Origin: an uncultured Ruminococcus sp.
Lineage (GTDB): Bacteria > Bacillota > Clostridia > Oscillospirales > Acutalibacteraceae
Assembly: GCA_902802985.1 (NCBI GenBank)
Contig: CADCOE010000049.1
Coordinates: 1-64,000, forward strand
Length of the DNA stretch: 64,000 nucleotides
Direction: 5' to 3'
Under the pieces are notes generated by a model. The model searched no databases and was not told where the DNA came from. It worked only from the letters and a program-made list of their open reading frames with translations. How positions within the stretch are numbered: the stretch's first letter is position 1; every line of letters starts with the position of its first letter. The translations under genes were made by a program, and so were the position numbers. Shown piece after piece: positions 1-7,951 of this stretch.

Positions 1-114
1 AGCCGTAAGCCTAAAGCAAAGCAGACCCGTAAAGCGATCAGCAAACAGTTAGGTTATCTCAAAAGGAACATCGGAAGCATTGAGAAATCATCAGAGAAGG
101 AACCATTGATGTAA
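1..114 (+). pseudogene. IS5/IS1182-like DDE transposase fragment
   Basis: Frame 1 is open from the window edge to a TAA at 112-114. The basic stretch RKAISKQLGYLKRNIGSIE resembles the segment just before the catalytic domain in IS5/IS1182-type transposases (family resemblance from memory). After about position 85 the frame runs antisense through the adenylating-enzyme remnant, so the transposase is cut there and its C-terminal part is absent. No terminal inverted repeat or target duplication is visible at the junction, which points to a deletion or recombination breakpoint rather than a clean insertion end. Confidence 0.5.
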
Positions 115-931
115 TGTTGACCTTTTCTTTCTCAATCAGGAAAAATATTTCATCAGGGCTGCCATTGGCAGATAAAACAGCTTTACCTCCCTGCAACAAA
201 GTCCCCATTACTCCCGGATTAGCAAATGCAAAATTGTGTGCTACAGGAATAGCTGCTAAAAATATGGTATCTTTCCCCCAAAAGCATTTTTCGGCAAATA
301 TTTTTGAGTTATACAAATAATCTGCATGGGTCCTTGGTATTAATTTTGGAACACCTGTTGTTCCTCCGGAAACTAAAAGAACTGCCGTATCATAAGGATC
401 AACTTCAGGCAAATCATTGAAAAAACAATGATCAAAATGCTCAAAATTATTTTCTAATATATCCGAAAAATACAATTCACAATCTGTTTCTTCTACACAT
501 TCTTCTGCCATAGCAGTATAGTTATAGCCAAGATGATTTCGGCAAATAATATAAGCTTTGGGAGAAGCCACGTTAATAAAAGATTTAATTTCCTTCTCAC
601 GATGAGCAGGAAGTGCAAATATCGGAACAACCCCTAATCTAAACAACGAAAATATCACTTTAAAAAATAATATAGAATTCAGAAGCTGTACGATCACTCT
701 GTCACCGCAGCGAAGTCCTTTCTGATAGAAAAAATGGCTGCCTATATAGGCAAAATGATTAAGTTCTTCATATGTAACGTATTGTTTGCCATCCGTAAGA
801 GCAACACGATTGGAAAATTTTTGTGCCAATTCTTCCAATATTTCTCCATAAGTTTTGCTCTTCCAATAGCCTTCTTTAATGTAGCCTTCACGCATACATT
901 GTTTTAATTCTTTTGAAATCAAATTATTCAT
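59..931 (-). pseudogene. 2,3-dihydroxybenzoate-AMP ligase-like adenylating enzyme, C-terminally truncated
   Basis: The 290-residue product matches the N-terminal half of aryl-acid adenylating enzymes (EntE/DhbE type), which activate dihydroxybenzoate or salicylate for siderophore synthesis and are usually about 540 residues. The adenylate-forming core motif SGGTTGVPKLIPRTH is clear near residue 187, and HNFAFANPGVMGTLLQGG follows. Similarity ends at about residue 281; the last seven or so codons (QCFRCSF, stop at 59-61) are antisense to the transposase fragment. The start ATG at 931 overlaps the end of the permease remnant by 8 nt, so both came from one operon. The C-terminal lid domain is missing and no partner siderophore genes are present, so the gene is very probably dead. 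Confidence 0.8.
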
Positions 932-1240
932 TCCTTTCCTTGATGATGTCTGCCGGTGTAACCTTTTTTAGCTTCTTATTCAAGATAAGATTGACTACAA
1001 AATAAGTAACAAATATGAGTGCATAAATCAGAATATAATGAATAAGTGAAAAACTTAAATCAAAACCGGACACAACGTGCTGAACAAACCAAGGCATTAT
1101 ACCATCCATAATGAATTTTGAAGCAGGTACTGCAACCAAAGAAGCGATCAAAATGGTAACAAAGTTGCTGTCAAGGTAGATTTTCCTGACTTCACGATCA
1201 TTATAACCAAATATCTTCATCAAAGAGATGCTTCTTGCAT
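924..1240 (-). pseudogene. FtsX/MacB-type ABC transporter permease, C-terminal remnant
   Basis: The readable sequence begins IERNARSISLMKIFGYND, which is the cytoplasmic segment before the last transmembrane helices of FtsX-domain permeases. Two hydrophobic helices follow, and the tail ends LKKVTPADIIKERNE. An in-frame TAG lies just upstream of IERNARS (about 1241-1243) and nothing permease-like precedes it, so the N-terminal several hundred residues are lost. A TTG at 1223 could in principle start a 99-residue peptide, but a truncated gene is the simpler reading. It is translationally coupled to the truncated adenylating enzyme. Confidence 0.65.
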
Positions 1241-1295
1241 TTCTTTCTATCTATGTAAACGCTGTCTTTGATACAAGGAAAATCCCCAATAAACA

Positions 1296-1338
1296 AGGGC
1301 TTTCAGCGGTATCGCTCCGCCGGAAGCCCTCTTTTTTT
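1296..1338 (+). terminator. Rho-independent terminator with no gene upstream
   Basis: An AGGGCTT...AAGCCCT hairpin with an inner GCGG/CCGC stem (one mismatch between them) is followed by T7 on the plus strand. No plus-strand gene now precedes it, so it is probably left from a deleted mobile-element gene. Confidence 0.65.
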
Positions 1339-1394
1339 ATGCCTGTTTTCAGTTTTTCAGCGATTTTGCCCGCGAGGATTTGAACCACGGTGAA

Positions 1395-1480
1395 CCCTCG
1401 ATTTGAACCCCTCCGAGGGAAAATCAAAATGTATAGGCAAAATCAAAATGTGCGAAGGATAATCAAAAGGTGTGTTTTAG
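1395..1480. repeat. Tandem AATCAAAATG repeats, IS21-like end remnant
   Basis: Three imperfect copies of AATCAAAATG start at 1422, 1441 and 1461 (period 19-20 bp). They are preceded by a CCCTCG/CGAGGG inverted repeat at 1395-1419. Multiple short direct repeats about 20 bp apart are characteristic of IS21-family termini; no istA or istB sequence remains. The surrounding 1241-1530 contains no credible gene. Confidence 0.35.
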
Positions 1481-1530
1481 AGACTTTATTCTATGCGAAT
1501 GCAATAAAGAACTTATCCTCAATGATTCCT

Positions 1531-3273
1531 CTATAACCTATATTTTACCCTTAGCTCCTGTAACTCTTGGCCATAATCCTCCCCACTGGTGCGGAGTAAT
1601 CTCTGGTTTTGATGTATGTTCATAGTATGCCCAACCGTATCAAGGACACAACCCGAAATATTAGAACAGTGATCAGCAACCCGCTCCAGATTTGTTAGTA
1701 AATCAGACCATACAAATCCGGCATCTACAGAACAGTCTCCTTTTTGCAGACGCAGTATATGCCGGGTACGCAGTGTCTCCTTCAACTCATCAACAATCTG
1801 CTCCAAAGGCTCCGTTTTACGCGCTGCTTTAAGATCCGTATCCTTAAATGCCGTATAGGACAAATCCAGTATTTCCTCAACAGCTTCTGATATCAGGTTG
1901 TATTCCTTCCTGGCCTGTTCTGAAAACACAATACCCTTTTGTACCAATTCCTCCGCGGAACCCAGTATATTTACCGCATGATCTGCGATTCGTTCATAAT
2001 CACCGATCACCTTCATATATTCCGTCGCTTTTGCGCTTTCATTTTCGCCTAACTGTGTTGATGTCAGCTTTACGAGATATGTTCCCAGAATATCCTCCAA
2101 ATGATCCGTTTCCTCTTCGGCTTCTCGGATACGCAATGCAATCTCTTCATCGTACTTGCAGATAGAACCAATACTGTCCTTCAAAGCTGCCACGGCTATT
2201 CCTGCCATTGAATCTAACACCTGACCGCATCTTTCAAGCGCAAGGGAAGGACTCCCCAGCAAACGTGCATCCAATTCCTCTGTCTGTTCGATTACTTCAT
2301 TATCAGGGATCATCTTTTTTACCATCTTTTCAAGAACACCAGCAAGTGGAAGCATTAGTAATGTACATAGGATATTAAAAACAGAATGGCATACAGCTAT
2401 GCCCATCATGCTGGCTGATTCTCCAAGGATAGCCGGAACTGCAACAGCCTTTACTATGCAGAATACCGACAGCCAGACAACTGTTCCTATTACATTAAAG
2501 CTCAAGTGCACCAAAGCCGCACGTTTTGCATTTTTGTTAGCACCTATGGCAGAAATAATAGCCGTAATACAAGTCCCGATATTCTGTCCCATAATAATTG
2601 GTATGGCAGCTCCATATGACACAGCCCCGGTTGAAGCAAGTGCCTGTAATATGCCGACAGATGCAGAGCTGGACTGAATGATAGCTGTCAGAACCGCTCC
2701 GGCCAAAACTCCAAGCACTGGATTTGTAAACGCTACAAACATATTCTGGAACTCCGGTAAATTCCTCAGCCCCGATACGGCTCCTGACATGGTTTCCATT
2801 CCAAACATCAGTGTAGCAAAACCTAAGAGAATCATTCCGGTATCTCGTCTCTTAGACTCTTTTGTAAACATATACAGTATGATTCCAATCAGAGCAAGGA
2901 TCGGAGTAAAAGATGAAGGCTTCAAGAGCTTCACAAAAACATTATCGCTGCTAATTCCCGAAAGGCTCAGAATCCACGCCGTCACCGTAGTTCCGACATT
3001 AGCTCCCATAATAACATTGATTGCCTGTCGCAATGTCATAAGCCCAGAGTTGACAAATCCGACGACCATGACAGTGGTGGCTGAAGAACTCTGTATCACG
3101 GCTGTTACACCAAGTCCTGTCGTAAGCCCTGTGATCCTGTTCGTTGTCAATTTCCCCAGCAATATTTTCAGCCTGTTGCCCGCACGCCGTTCCAGCGCCT
3201 GTCCCATCAGTGACATTCCGAATAGGAACAGGCTCAAGCCTCCTATCAGATTGAGAATACTAAAAATGTTCAT
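1531..3273 (-). CDS. Na/Pi cotransporter family protein with C-terminal PhoU-like domain
   Basis: Predicted sodium-dependent phosphate transporter of 580 residues. Residues 1 to about 330 hold two inverted Na/Pi-cotransporter repeats, each with the diagnostic QSSSA motif (Q61 and Q200) between hydrophobic helices. Residues from about 350 form a helical PhoU-like cytoplasmic domain, the usual architecture of bacterial NptA/YjbB proteins. ATG at 3273 is chosen because GGAG lies 7 nt upstream; an in-frame GTG at 3279 has no room for a ribosome binding site. It lies downstream of the PhoP/PhoR-like pair on the same strand with about 140 nt between, and carries its own TTACA repeats upstream. Base composition is visibly less AT-rich than in the his operon beyond. 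Confidence 0.9.
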   Translation of the reverse strand: MNIFSILNLIGGLSLFLFGMSLMGQALERRAGNRLKILLGKLTTNRITGLTTGLGVTAVIQSSSATTVMVVGFVNSGLMTLRQAINVIMGANVGTTVTAWILSLSGISSDNVFVKLLKPSSFTPILALIGIILYMFTKESKRRDTGMILLGFATLMFGMETMSGAVSGLRNLPEFQNMFVAFTNPVLGVLAGAVLTAIIQSSSASVGILQALASTGAVSYGAAIPIIMGQNIGTCITAIISAIGANKNAKRAALVHLSFNVIGTVVWLSVFCIVKAVAVPAILGESASMMGIAVCHSVFNILCTLLMLPLAGVLEKMVKKMIPDNEVIEQTEELDARLLGSPSLALERCGQVLDSMAGIAVAALKDSIGSICKYDEEIALRIREAEEETDHLEDILGTYLVKLTSTQLGENESAKATEYMKVIGDYERIADHAVNILGSAEELVQKGIVFSEQARKEYNLISEAVEEILDLSYTAFKDTDLKAARKTEPLEQIVDELKETLRTRHILRLQKGDCSVDAGFVWSDLLTNLERVADHCSNISGCVLDTVGHTMNIHQNQRLLRTSGEDYGQELQELRVKYRL

Positions 3274-3352
3274 ACACACTCTCCATTCTTATACTTCTTT
3301 TATCGTTCATAAGAATGGTAGCAGTCGAACATCAAATCCATTATCAATCTCT

Positions 3353-3368
3353 TGTAAAATTCATGTAA
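3353..3368 (-). promoter_or_regulatory. Candidate PhoP box upstream of the Na/Pi cotransporter
   Basis: On the minus strand two TTACA elements are spaced exactly 11 bp apart (plus-strand TGTAA at 3353 and 3364). PhoP of Firmicutes binds TT(A/C/T)A(C/T)A repeats with this helical period. The ATTTTACAAGA around it is shared with the phoP upstream region. Confidence 0.4.
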
Positions 3369-3413
3369 TGTCAGAAATGAAAAAGCAGGAGCCGCAGCCC
3401 CTGCCGTAATAAT

Positions 3414-4775
3414 TTAAAATCCTATTTCCTTCGGTTTGTTTGGTAAGGAAACAACAAACTCAGTACCTTTGCCAACTTCGCTGTTCACTTCAATCTTTCC
3501 TCCATGAATTAGCACAGCATGTTTGACTATGGAAAGGCCGAGACCAGTACCGCCTACTTCTTTACTCCGGCTTTTATCAACACGATAGAACCGCTCAAAA
3601 ATACGCTCCCTGCTTTCCTTCGGAATCCCGATCCCCGTATCGTTCACCCTGAGTACGGTGTTGTATGATGTTTGTTTTACTTCAACCTCAACATTTCCTC
3701 CATTGTGATTATACTTAATCGCATTATCACAAAGATTATATACGATACTGTAGAGCAGTTGAGGGATTGCCCTGATCGGCGCATTCGATCCGCCTACTGT
3801 AACCTTCACTCCCAGGGCGGTTGCAGCCACTTCCAAGCTGTCCACTGCATTTTCTGCAATACGGTATAGGTCGCAATCTTCCCATTTCATCTCCACGCCG
3901 CCATTATCAAGTTTGGTAAGGTCAATGATATCCTCTACCAGTTTCGTCATTCTGGTGGATTCCTCCCGTATTTTCCCGGCAAATGGCTTTATATCTTCTT
4001 CCTTCACCATCTCGTTTTCAAACAGTTCTGCATAACCGGAAATCGCATGAAGTGGTGTTTTCAACTCATGCGACACATTAGCCGTAAACTCCTGCCTGAT
4101 CAGCGCGGCTTTCTCTATTTCCTTCTGATCACGCTTTAATTGTTCATTTTGAGACTGGATACGTCTCAAAAGCGGCGCGATTTCCTTATATTCTTCTTCA
4201 TTGATATGCCGCATCGGATCATCTGGATCAATACTGTTGATCGGTTTCAGTATTCGCTTTGTAAGCCTTGATGCAAGCACGAACGACAGAACAAAAGCAA
4301 TCAGTATCACAAAGCAGATTGGCTGTGCAAATCCAAAAAGCAGTGTCCAAACTGCCATCTGAACAATCGAAAGCCTTAGTACAGACCCATCTGAAAGCCT
4401 GATAGCCGAATACAACTGCTTGTCAGACAATGTATTTGAATATCGCACGCTCTCACCATATCCATCAGCAAGGGCTTCTTTTATTTCTTCACGCTCCAGA
4501 TGATTTTCCATTTCATTCGTATTAACTGCGTTGTCAAACAGAACCGTCCCGTCCGCATCAATCCATGTAATGCGATAATCCTTAGCTTCCAGGCTGTTAA
4601 GATAATCCAGTCCGGACATGGAAACACCCTGGGATGCCAGCTCTGTTTCTGTCTTTAACTGCTTTAGCTGTACCCCGGAAAAATAGCTATAGGAAACGCC
4701 CATAATAAAAGTAAGAGAAGCCAAAAAAACTACGATGGCGACGATCCATATGGCATTAAATATCTTCTTGTTCAT
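3414..4775 (-). CDS. phoR: PhoR-like membrane sensor histidine kinase
   Basis: Class I sensor kinase of 453 residues. TM1 is near residues 8-28, followed by a short extracytoplasmic loop, TM2 near 125-145, a linker, the phosphoacceptor box SHELKTPLHAISGY, an N-box around DNAIKYNHNGG, and G-boxes DTGIGIP and GGTGLGLSIVKH. It is predicted to phosphorylate the adjacent PhoP-like regulator. ATG at 4775 (MNKKIF) is preferred over an in-frame start at 4802 because GGAAGGAC lies just upstream and the hydrophobic helix then starts near the N terminus. It overlaps the regulator gene by 20 nt, so translation is coupled. The phosphate role is inferred from the neighbouring Pi transporter and the repeats; WalK-like or other sensors cannot be excluded. 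Confidence 0.8.
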   Translation of the reverse strand: MNKKIFNAIWIVAIVVFLASLTFIMGVSYSYFSGVQLKQLKTETELASQGVSMSGLDYLNSLEAKDYRITWIDADGTVLFDNAVNTNEMENHLEREEIKEALADGYGESVRYSNTLSDKQLYSAIRLSDGSVLRLSIVQMAVWTLLFGFAQPICFVILIAFVLSFVLASRLTKRILKPINSIDPDDPMRHINEEEYKEIAPLLRRIQSQNEQLKRDQKEIEKAALIRQEFTANVSHELKTPLHAISGYAELFENEMVKEEDIKPFAGKIREESTRMTKLVEDIIDLTKLDNGGVEMKWEDCDLYRIAENAVDSLEVAATALGVKVTVGGSNAPIRAIPQLLYSIVYNLCDNAIKYNHNGGNVEVEVKQTSYNTVLRVNDTGIGIPKESRERIFERFYRVDKSRSKEVGGTGLGLSIVKHAVLIHGGKIEVNSEVGKGTEFVVSLPNKPKEIGF

Positions 4776-5448
4776 TTTCCTGTCCTTCCATCTTATAACC
4801 AACGCCGCGCACGGTCTTTATCATATCCCCGCATTCATCGAGCTTCGTCCGTAGCGTTCCGATATGAACATCTACCGTTCTGGTCTCTCCCACAAAGTCG
4901 GCACCCCATACAGAAGACAGAAGAATATCTCGTGTAAAGACCTGTCCGGTATTCTCTGCCAGAAGCTTCAGCAATTCATATTCCTTCAGCGTGAGCGAAA
5001 CAATCCTGTCATTAACGGTGACCGTATGCTTGCCTTCATCAATCACAATACTTCCGCACTGTATCTGCTTCTGTTTTTTCTTCGGTGTGCTGCGTCTTAA
5101 TACCGCCTTAATCCGGGATACCATCTCCATCATCCCAAAAGGCTTTGACAGATAGTCATCGGCTCCGCTGTCCAGCCCAATCACCGTGTCGTACTCGCTA
5201 TCCTTTGCAGTAGCCATAATGATCGGTATTTCTTCCGTAACCGGAGATGTCCTCAGCTTCTTTAAGATACTGATACCGTCTTCTCCAGGCAGCATGATAT
5301 CAAGAAGCACCAGTTCCGGCTTCTTTTCCTTCATCATATTCCAAAAGGCAGCACCATCCTGAAAGCCGCAAGCTTCAAAACCTGATGCTTGGAGTGTATA
5401 GACCATAAGCTCCCGTATGCTGCTGTCATCCTCCACACAGTAAATCAT
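4756..5448 (-). CDS. phoP: PhoP-like OmpR-family response regulator
   Basis: The 230-residue protein has an N-terminal receiver (acidic pair D7-D8, phosphoacceptor D50 in LVLLDIMLPGEDG, lysine in SKPFG) and a C-terminal winged helix (SLTLKEYELLKLLAENTGQVFTR is within it, as is the recognition region RTVDVHIGTLRTKL). A perfect AGGAGG lies upstream of ATG 5448. It forms an operon with the kinase and probably the Na/Pi cotransporter. The TTTACA repeats upstream suggest autoregulation as for PhoP of Bacillus; that link is inference. Confidence 0.85.
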   Translation of the reverse strand: MIYCVEDDSSIRELMVYTLQASGFEACGFQDGAAFWNMMKEKKPELVLLDIMLPGEDGISILKKLRTSPVTEEIPIIMATAKDSEYDTVIGLDSGADDYLSKPFGMMEMVSRIKAVLRRSTPKKKQKQIQCGSIVIDEGKHTVTVNDRIVSLTLKEYELLKLLAENTGQVFTRDILLSSVWGADFVGETRTVDVHIGTLRTKLDECGDMIKTVRGVGYKMEGQENEQEDI

Positions 5449-5468
5449 ATGAAGCCTCCTTTCGCACC

Positions 5469-5522
5469 TTTACAATCCATGCTACTGCACGATTGTAAAT
5501 CTTGTGACCTTTTTCTTGTAAA
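5469..5522 (-). promoter_or_regulatory. Inverted and direct TTTACA repeats upstream of phoP
   Basis: TTTACAATC (5469-5477) and GATTGTAAA (5491-5499) form a perfect 9-bp inverted repeat with a 13-bp centre. A further TGTAAA lies at 5517-5522, 23 bp from the second arm (about two helical turns). This fits a PhoP-type operator within 75 bp of the phoP start. No good -10/-35 pair is evident between it and the gene. Confidence 0.45.
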
Positions 5523-5553
5523 ATCTAAGTAAAGCACTAATCTCTTTTATGTC

Positions 5554-5739
5554 AAAAGCGACTACCTGTTCTTCAAACAGGCAGCCGCTCCAATACTTTA
5601 GAACATTGCTTTCTTCACCAAATGCGATTTTTTTGGGAATCACCCTACACAACAACAAATGTTGTGATTTGATGATCCCCTTATTAACCTTGTTACTACT
5701 CAACTCCGGTTTGAAAGTATAAAAATTTTCATCCGAACC
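5554..5739 (-). ncRNA. Candidate small RNA or leader transcript ending in a terminator-like hairpin
   Basis: A perfect consensus promoter on the minus strand would start a transcript near 5739. The transcript contains a nested hairpin (outer arms 5635-5642 with 5673-5680, inner arms 5648-5654 with 5660-5666). About 185 nt from the start comes a 13-bp stem with two G-U pairs and a 5-nt loop (5558-5588), followed by UUUU (5554-5557). This same hairpin is the only terminator candidate for the his operon. A CUUUCAAACCGG segment near the 5' end could pair with UUUGAAG in the terminator loop region, so an antitermination switch into phoP is possible. The RNA class is not recognised. A 104-codon open frame with a TTG start also crosses this region but resembles no family I know. 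Confidence 0.4.
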
Positions 5740-5745
5740 AATAGT

Positions 5746-5774
5746 ATTATACAACCATTTTATTTTTTTGTCAA
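5746..5774 (-). promoter_or_regulatory. Perfect consensus sigma-A promoter
   Basis: Minus strand TTGACA (5769-5774), 17-bp spacer, TATAAT (5746-5751). It is just downstream of the hisE stop and reads away from it towards phoP. Confidence 0.75.
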
Positions 5775-5792
5775 ATAAAAAGTTGACAAAAA

Positions 5793-6128
5793 TCAAGTAT
5801 TTTTATCAACTTGATGGAAAGTTTTCAGATTTCCCGTTTTTTCACTGCGCTTTGCAAGCTCATTCATTACATCATCTACACTGATTCCCTGATTTACCAT
5901 CATAACAAACAAATGATAAATGAGATCAGAAATTTCTAACACGGTTTCATTATTGTCACCATTTTTGGCAGCGATAATCGTTTCGGAACATTCTTCTCCT
6001 ACTTTTTTAAGAATTTTGTCTAACCCCTTCTCAAAAAGATAACAAGTATAAGATCCCTCTTGATGTGTATCCTTTCTGCTCAAAATGGTTTCGTAAAGGT
6101 CATAAAGTTCATTCTGATGATCAGCCAT
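5793..6128 (-). CDS. hisE: Phosphoribosyl-ATP pyrophosphatase
   Basis: HisE hydrolyses phosphoribosyl-ATP to phosphoribosyl-AMP, the second step of histidine synthesis. The 111 residues carry the all-alpha NTP pyrophosphatase (MazG-like) pattern [16 protein letters not shown] followed by [12 protein letters not shown], with the acidic metal-binding residues in place. The gene overlaps the end of hisI by 8 nt and is the last gene of the his operon. HisE and HisI are separate here, not fused as in enterobacteria. Confidence 0.95.
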   Translation of the reverse strand: MADHQNELYDLYETILSRKDTHQEGSYTCYLFEKGLDKILKKVGEECSETIIAAKNGDNNETVLEISDLIYHLFVMMVNQGISVDDVMNELAKRSEKTGNLKTFHQVDKNT

Positions 6129-6468
6129 TATGATATTCCTCCCAAATATTATTGAAAAAGCACGAGTGACTGCCTGTATGACAAGCAGGTCCTATCTGAT
6201 CTACGATAACAAGCAACGTATCTTTATCGCAGTCACCCTTAATGTCTACGATTTTTTGTAAATGTCCGCTGGTAGCACCTTTATTCCAAAGTTCTTGACG
6301 GGAACGGCTATAGAACCATGTATAACCCGTTTCAAATGTTTTACGCATGGATTCACGGTTCATATAGGCAAGCATCAATACTTCACCAGTTTTTCTATCT
6401 TGTACGATAGCAGGCAAAAGGTCAGCTTTCTGAAAATAATCCTCTATAAAGTCAAATTTTTTACTCAT
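6121..6468 (-). CDS. hisI: Phosphoribosyl-AMP cyclohydrolase
   Basis: HisI opens the purine ring of phosphoribosyl-AMP (third step). The 115-residue length is normal for the stand-alone enzyme. Diagnostic motifs are [29 protein letters not shown], the metal-binding acidic CDKDTLL, and the C-terminal cysteines of [13 protein letters not shown] that bind zinc. It overlaps hisA by 4 nt and hisE by 8 nt, so the three genes are translationally coupled. Confidence 0.95.
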   Translation of the reverse strand: MSKKFDFIEDYFQKADLLPAIVQDRKTGEVLMLAYMNRESMRKTFETGYTWFYSRSRQELWNKGATSGHLQKIVDIKGDCDKDTLLVIVDQIGPACHTGSHSCFFNNIWEEYHNG

Positions 6469-7214
6469 ATGTTTGCTCCTTTACCATTATGCTTAGCAGC
6501 ATGAGCAACCTCGATTGCCTGCACGAGGTCAAGCGAACCTGTATAAATGGCTTTGCCGCTGATCGCTCCGTAAATATCCAAATCTGTAAGATTGATAATA
6601 TCCTTTAAATTGGCAACTCCGCCGGATGCAATAATATTGCATTTTACAGATGATTTCAACTCGTCAAGCATTGTAAGGTTCGGACCTGACAGCATACCGT
6701 CCTTAGATATATCCGTAAAGACTATGTATTTTACGCCAATGTCCTCCATTCTCTTGGCAAGATCAATATAGTTTACCTCTGAGGTATCTGTCCATCCTTC
6801 AGCAGATACCATACCATTGAGAGCATCTATACTAACCGCGATTTGCGTAGAGTATTTTTTAACAGCAGCCTTAACGAAATCCGGATCTTTGATAGCTGCT
6901 GAACCAAGAATAACTCTGTCAATTCCCTTTTCAATATAAAAATCAACTGTATCCATCGTACGAATACCGCCGCCGACTTCAATTTTTATTTTAGTACAAT
7001 TATTCCTAACACTGAGAATAAGATCCGAGTTCACAGGCTTTCCGTCTTTGGCACCATCAAGATCTACCATATGCATAAACAAAGCACCTGATTGCTCGAA
7101 TTTTTTGGCTGTTTCTACAGCACTTTCAGCCACCTTGTGAGCAGTAGAATAATCTCCTTTATACAAACGTACACACATACCGTCTTTAATATCTATAGCA
7201 GGTAAAACTAACAT
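6465..7214 (-). CDS. hisA: ProFAR isomerase (1-(5-phosphoribosyl)-5-[(5-phosphoribosylamino)methylideneamino]imidazole-4-carboxamide isomerase)
   Basis: HisA is a TIM-barrel Amadori isomerase, fourth step of the pathway. The N terminus [14 protein letters not shown] identifies HisA rather than HisF (HisF begins with a CLDV motif). The two phosphate-binding halves are seen as VGGGIR and ASGGV, and the catalytic aspartates are in AIDIKDG and FTDISKDG. At 249 residues the length is normal. It lies 38 nt after hisB. Its partner enzymes HisH and HisF, which normally sit beside it, are not in this cluster. Confidence 0.94.
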   Translation of the reverse strand: MLVLPAIDIKDGMCVRLYKGDYSTAHKVAESAVETAKKFEQSGALFMHMVDLDGAKDGKPVNSDLILSVRNNCTKIKIEVGGGIRTMDTVDFYIEKGIDRVILGSAAIKDPDFVKAAVKKYSTQIAVSIDALNGMVSAEGWTDTSEVNYIDLAKRMEDIGVKYIVFTDISKDGMLSGPNLTMLDELKSSVKCNIIASGGVANLKDIINLTDLDIYGAISGKAIYTGSLDLVQAIEVAHAAKHNGKGANI

Positions 7215-7252
7215 CTATATATCAACCTTTCTAAAAGTAAAAGAAAATTTAT

Positions 7253-7834
7253 TTATGACAATACACCTTTGGTAGATAATGGTTTTGTTCCTTCAACAGG
7301 TCTCACTGCTGCTTTCAAAGCGTGTGCCAGTGCTTTATACAATGCTTCGGTAATATGATGAGAATTTTTACCGTAATATGATTTCAAATGTAATGTAATT
7401 CCGGCATTATAAGCAAATGCACGCATAAATTCCTCTGTCATACAGCTATCATAATCACCTATTTTTTCTTCGGGAAATGCTGCGTCAAAAACAAGAAAAG
7501 ATCTACCGCTGATGTCCAGCGAACAAAAGCCAAGTGCCTCATCCATTGGCACATAAAATGTACCAAAACGGGCAATACCACCTTTATCGCCAAGAGCCTC
7601 ATAAAATGCTTTTCCCAGAACAATACCTGTATCCTCAATGGTGTGGTGACAATCAACATACAGATCACCTTCTGCCCTTACTGTAACGCCAAAGCCGCTA
7701 TGAACTGCAAATGCGGTAAGCATATGATCAAAAAAACCAATACCCGTATTAATATTTATTTCCCCTCCGTCAAGACAAAGCTCAACGTGTATCTTTGTTT
7801 CTCTAGTTTGTCTGTCTATCACCGCACTACGCAT
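7253..7834 (-). CDS. hisB: Imidazoleglycerol-phosphate dehydratase
   Basis: Monofunctional HisB of 193 residues; there is no histidinol-phosphatase domain. The two manganese-binding histidine clusters appear as GFFDHMLTAFAVHSG, CHHTIEDTG and the C-terminal KNSHHITEALYKALA. The start ATG 7834 (MRSAVIDRQT) is chosen because GAGGTG lies 9 nt upstream and the family begins here; an in-frame ATG at 7885 would add 17 unrelated residues and overlap the promoter found upstream. It sits 117 nt after hisC, the widest gap in the operon, and has its own promoter there. Confidence 0.94.
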   Translation of the reverse strand: MRSAVIDRQTRETKIHVELCLDGGEININTGIGFFDHMLTAFAVHSGFGVTVRAEGDLYVDCHHTIEDTGIVLGKAFYEALGDKGGIARFGTFYVPMDEALGFCSLDISGRSFLVFDAAFPEEKIGDYDSCMTEEFMRAFAYNAGITLHLKSYYGKNSHHITEALYKALAHALKAAVRPVEGTKPLSTKGVLS

Positions 7835-7867
7835 AAATTGGTCACCTCTTCTAATGATTGCCAATAT

Positions 7868-7896
7868 AGTATAACTGATTTTCACCTATTTGTAAA
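7868..7896 (-). promoter_or_regulatory. Internal promoter of the his operon (hisBAIE)
   Basis: Minus strand TTTACA (7891-7896), 17-bp spacer, TATACT (7868-7873), each one mismatch from consensus. It is placed 34 nt before the hisB start. Confidence 0.6.
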
Positions 7897-7951
7897 CACT
7901 GATAAATAAAAAAAACGAAATTTCAATTTTTTTCTGCATTGTACTCAAAAA

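Noticed and set aside
1372-1412. Two ATTTGAACC segments resembling the T-arm of a tRNA on the minus strand
   Set aside because: No acceptor, D-arm or anticodon arm can be folded around them; not a tRNA or a convincing attachment site.
2678-3409. 243-codon plus-strand frame antisense to the Na/Pi cotransporter
   Set aside because: Composition mirrors the coding strand of the transporter, with no ribosome site and no plausible protein features.
5482-5796. 104-codon minus-strand frame from a TTG overlapping the hisE stop
   Set aside because: No ribosome site, no recognised similarity, and the frame crosses a perfect promoter, two hairpins and the phoP operator. Kept only as an alternative to the RNA hypothesis.
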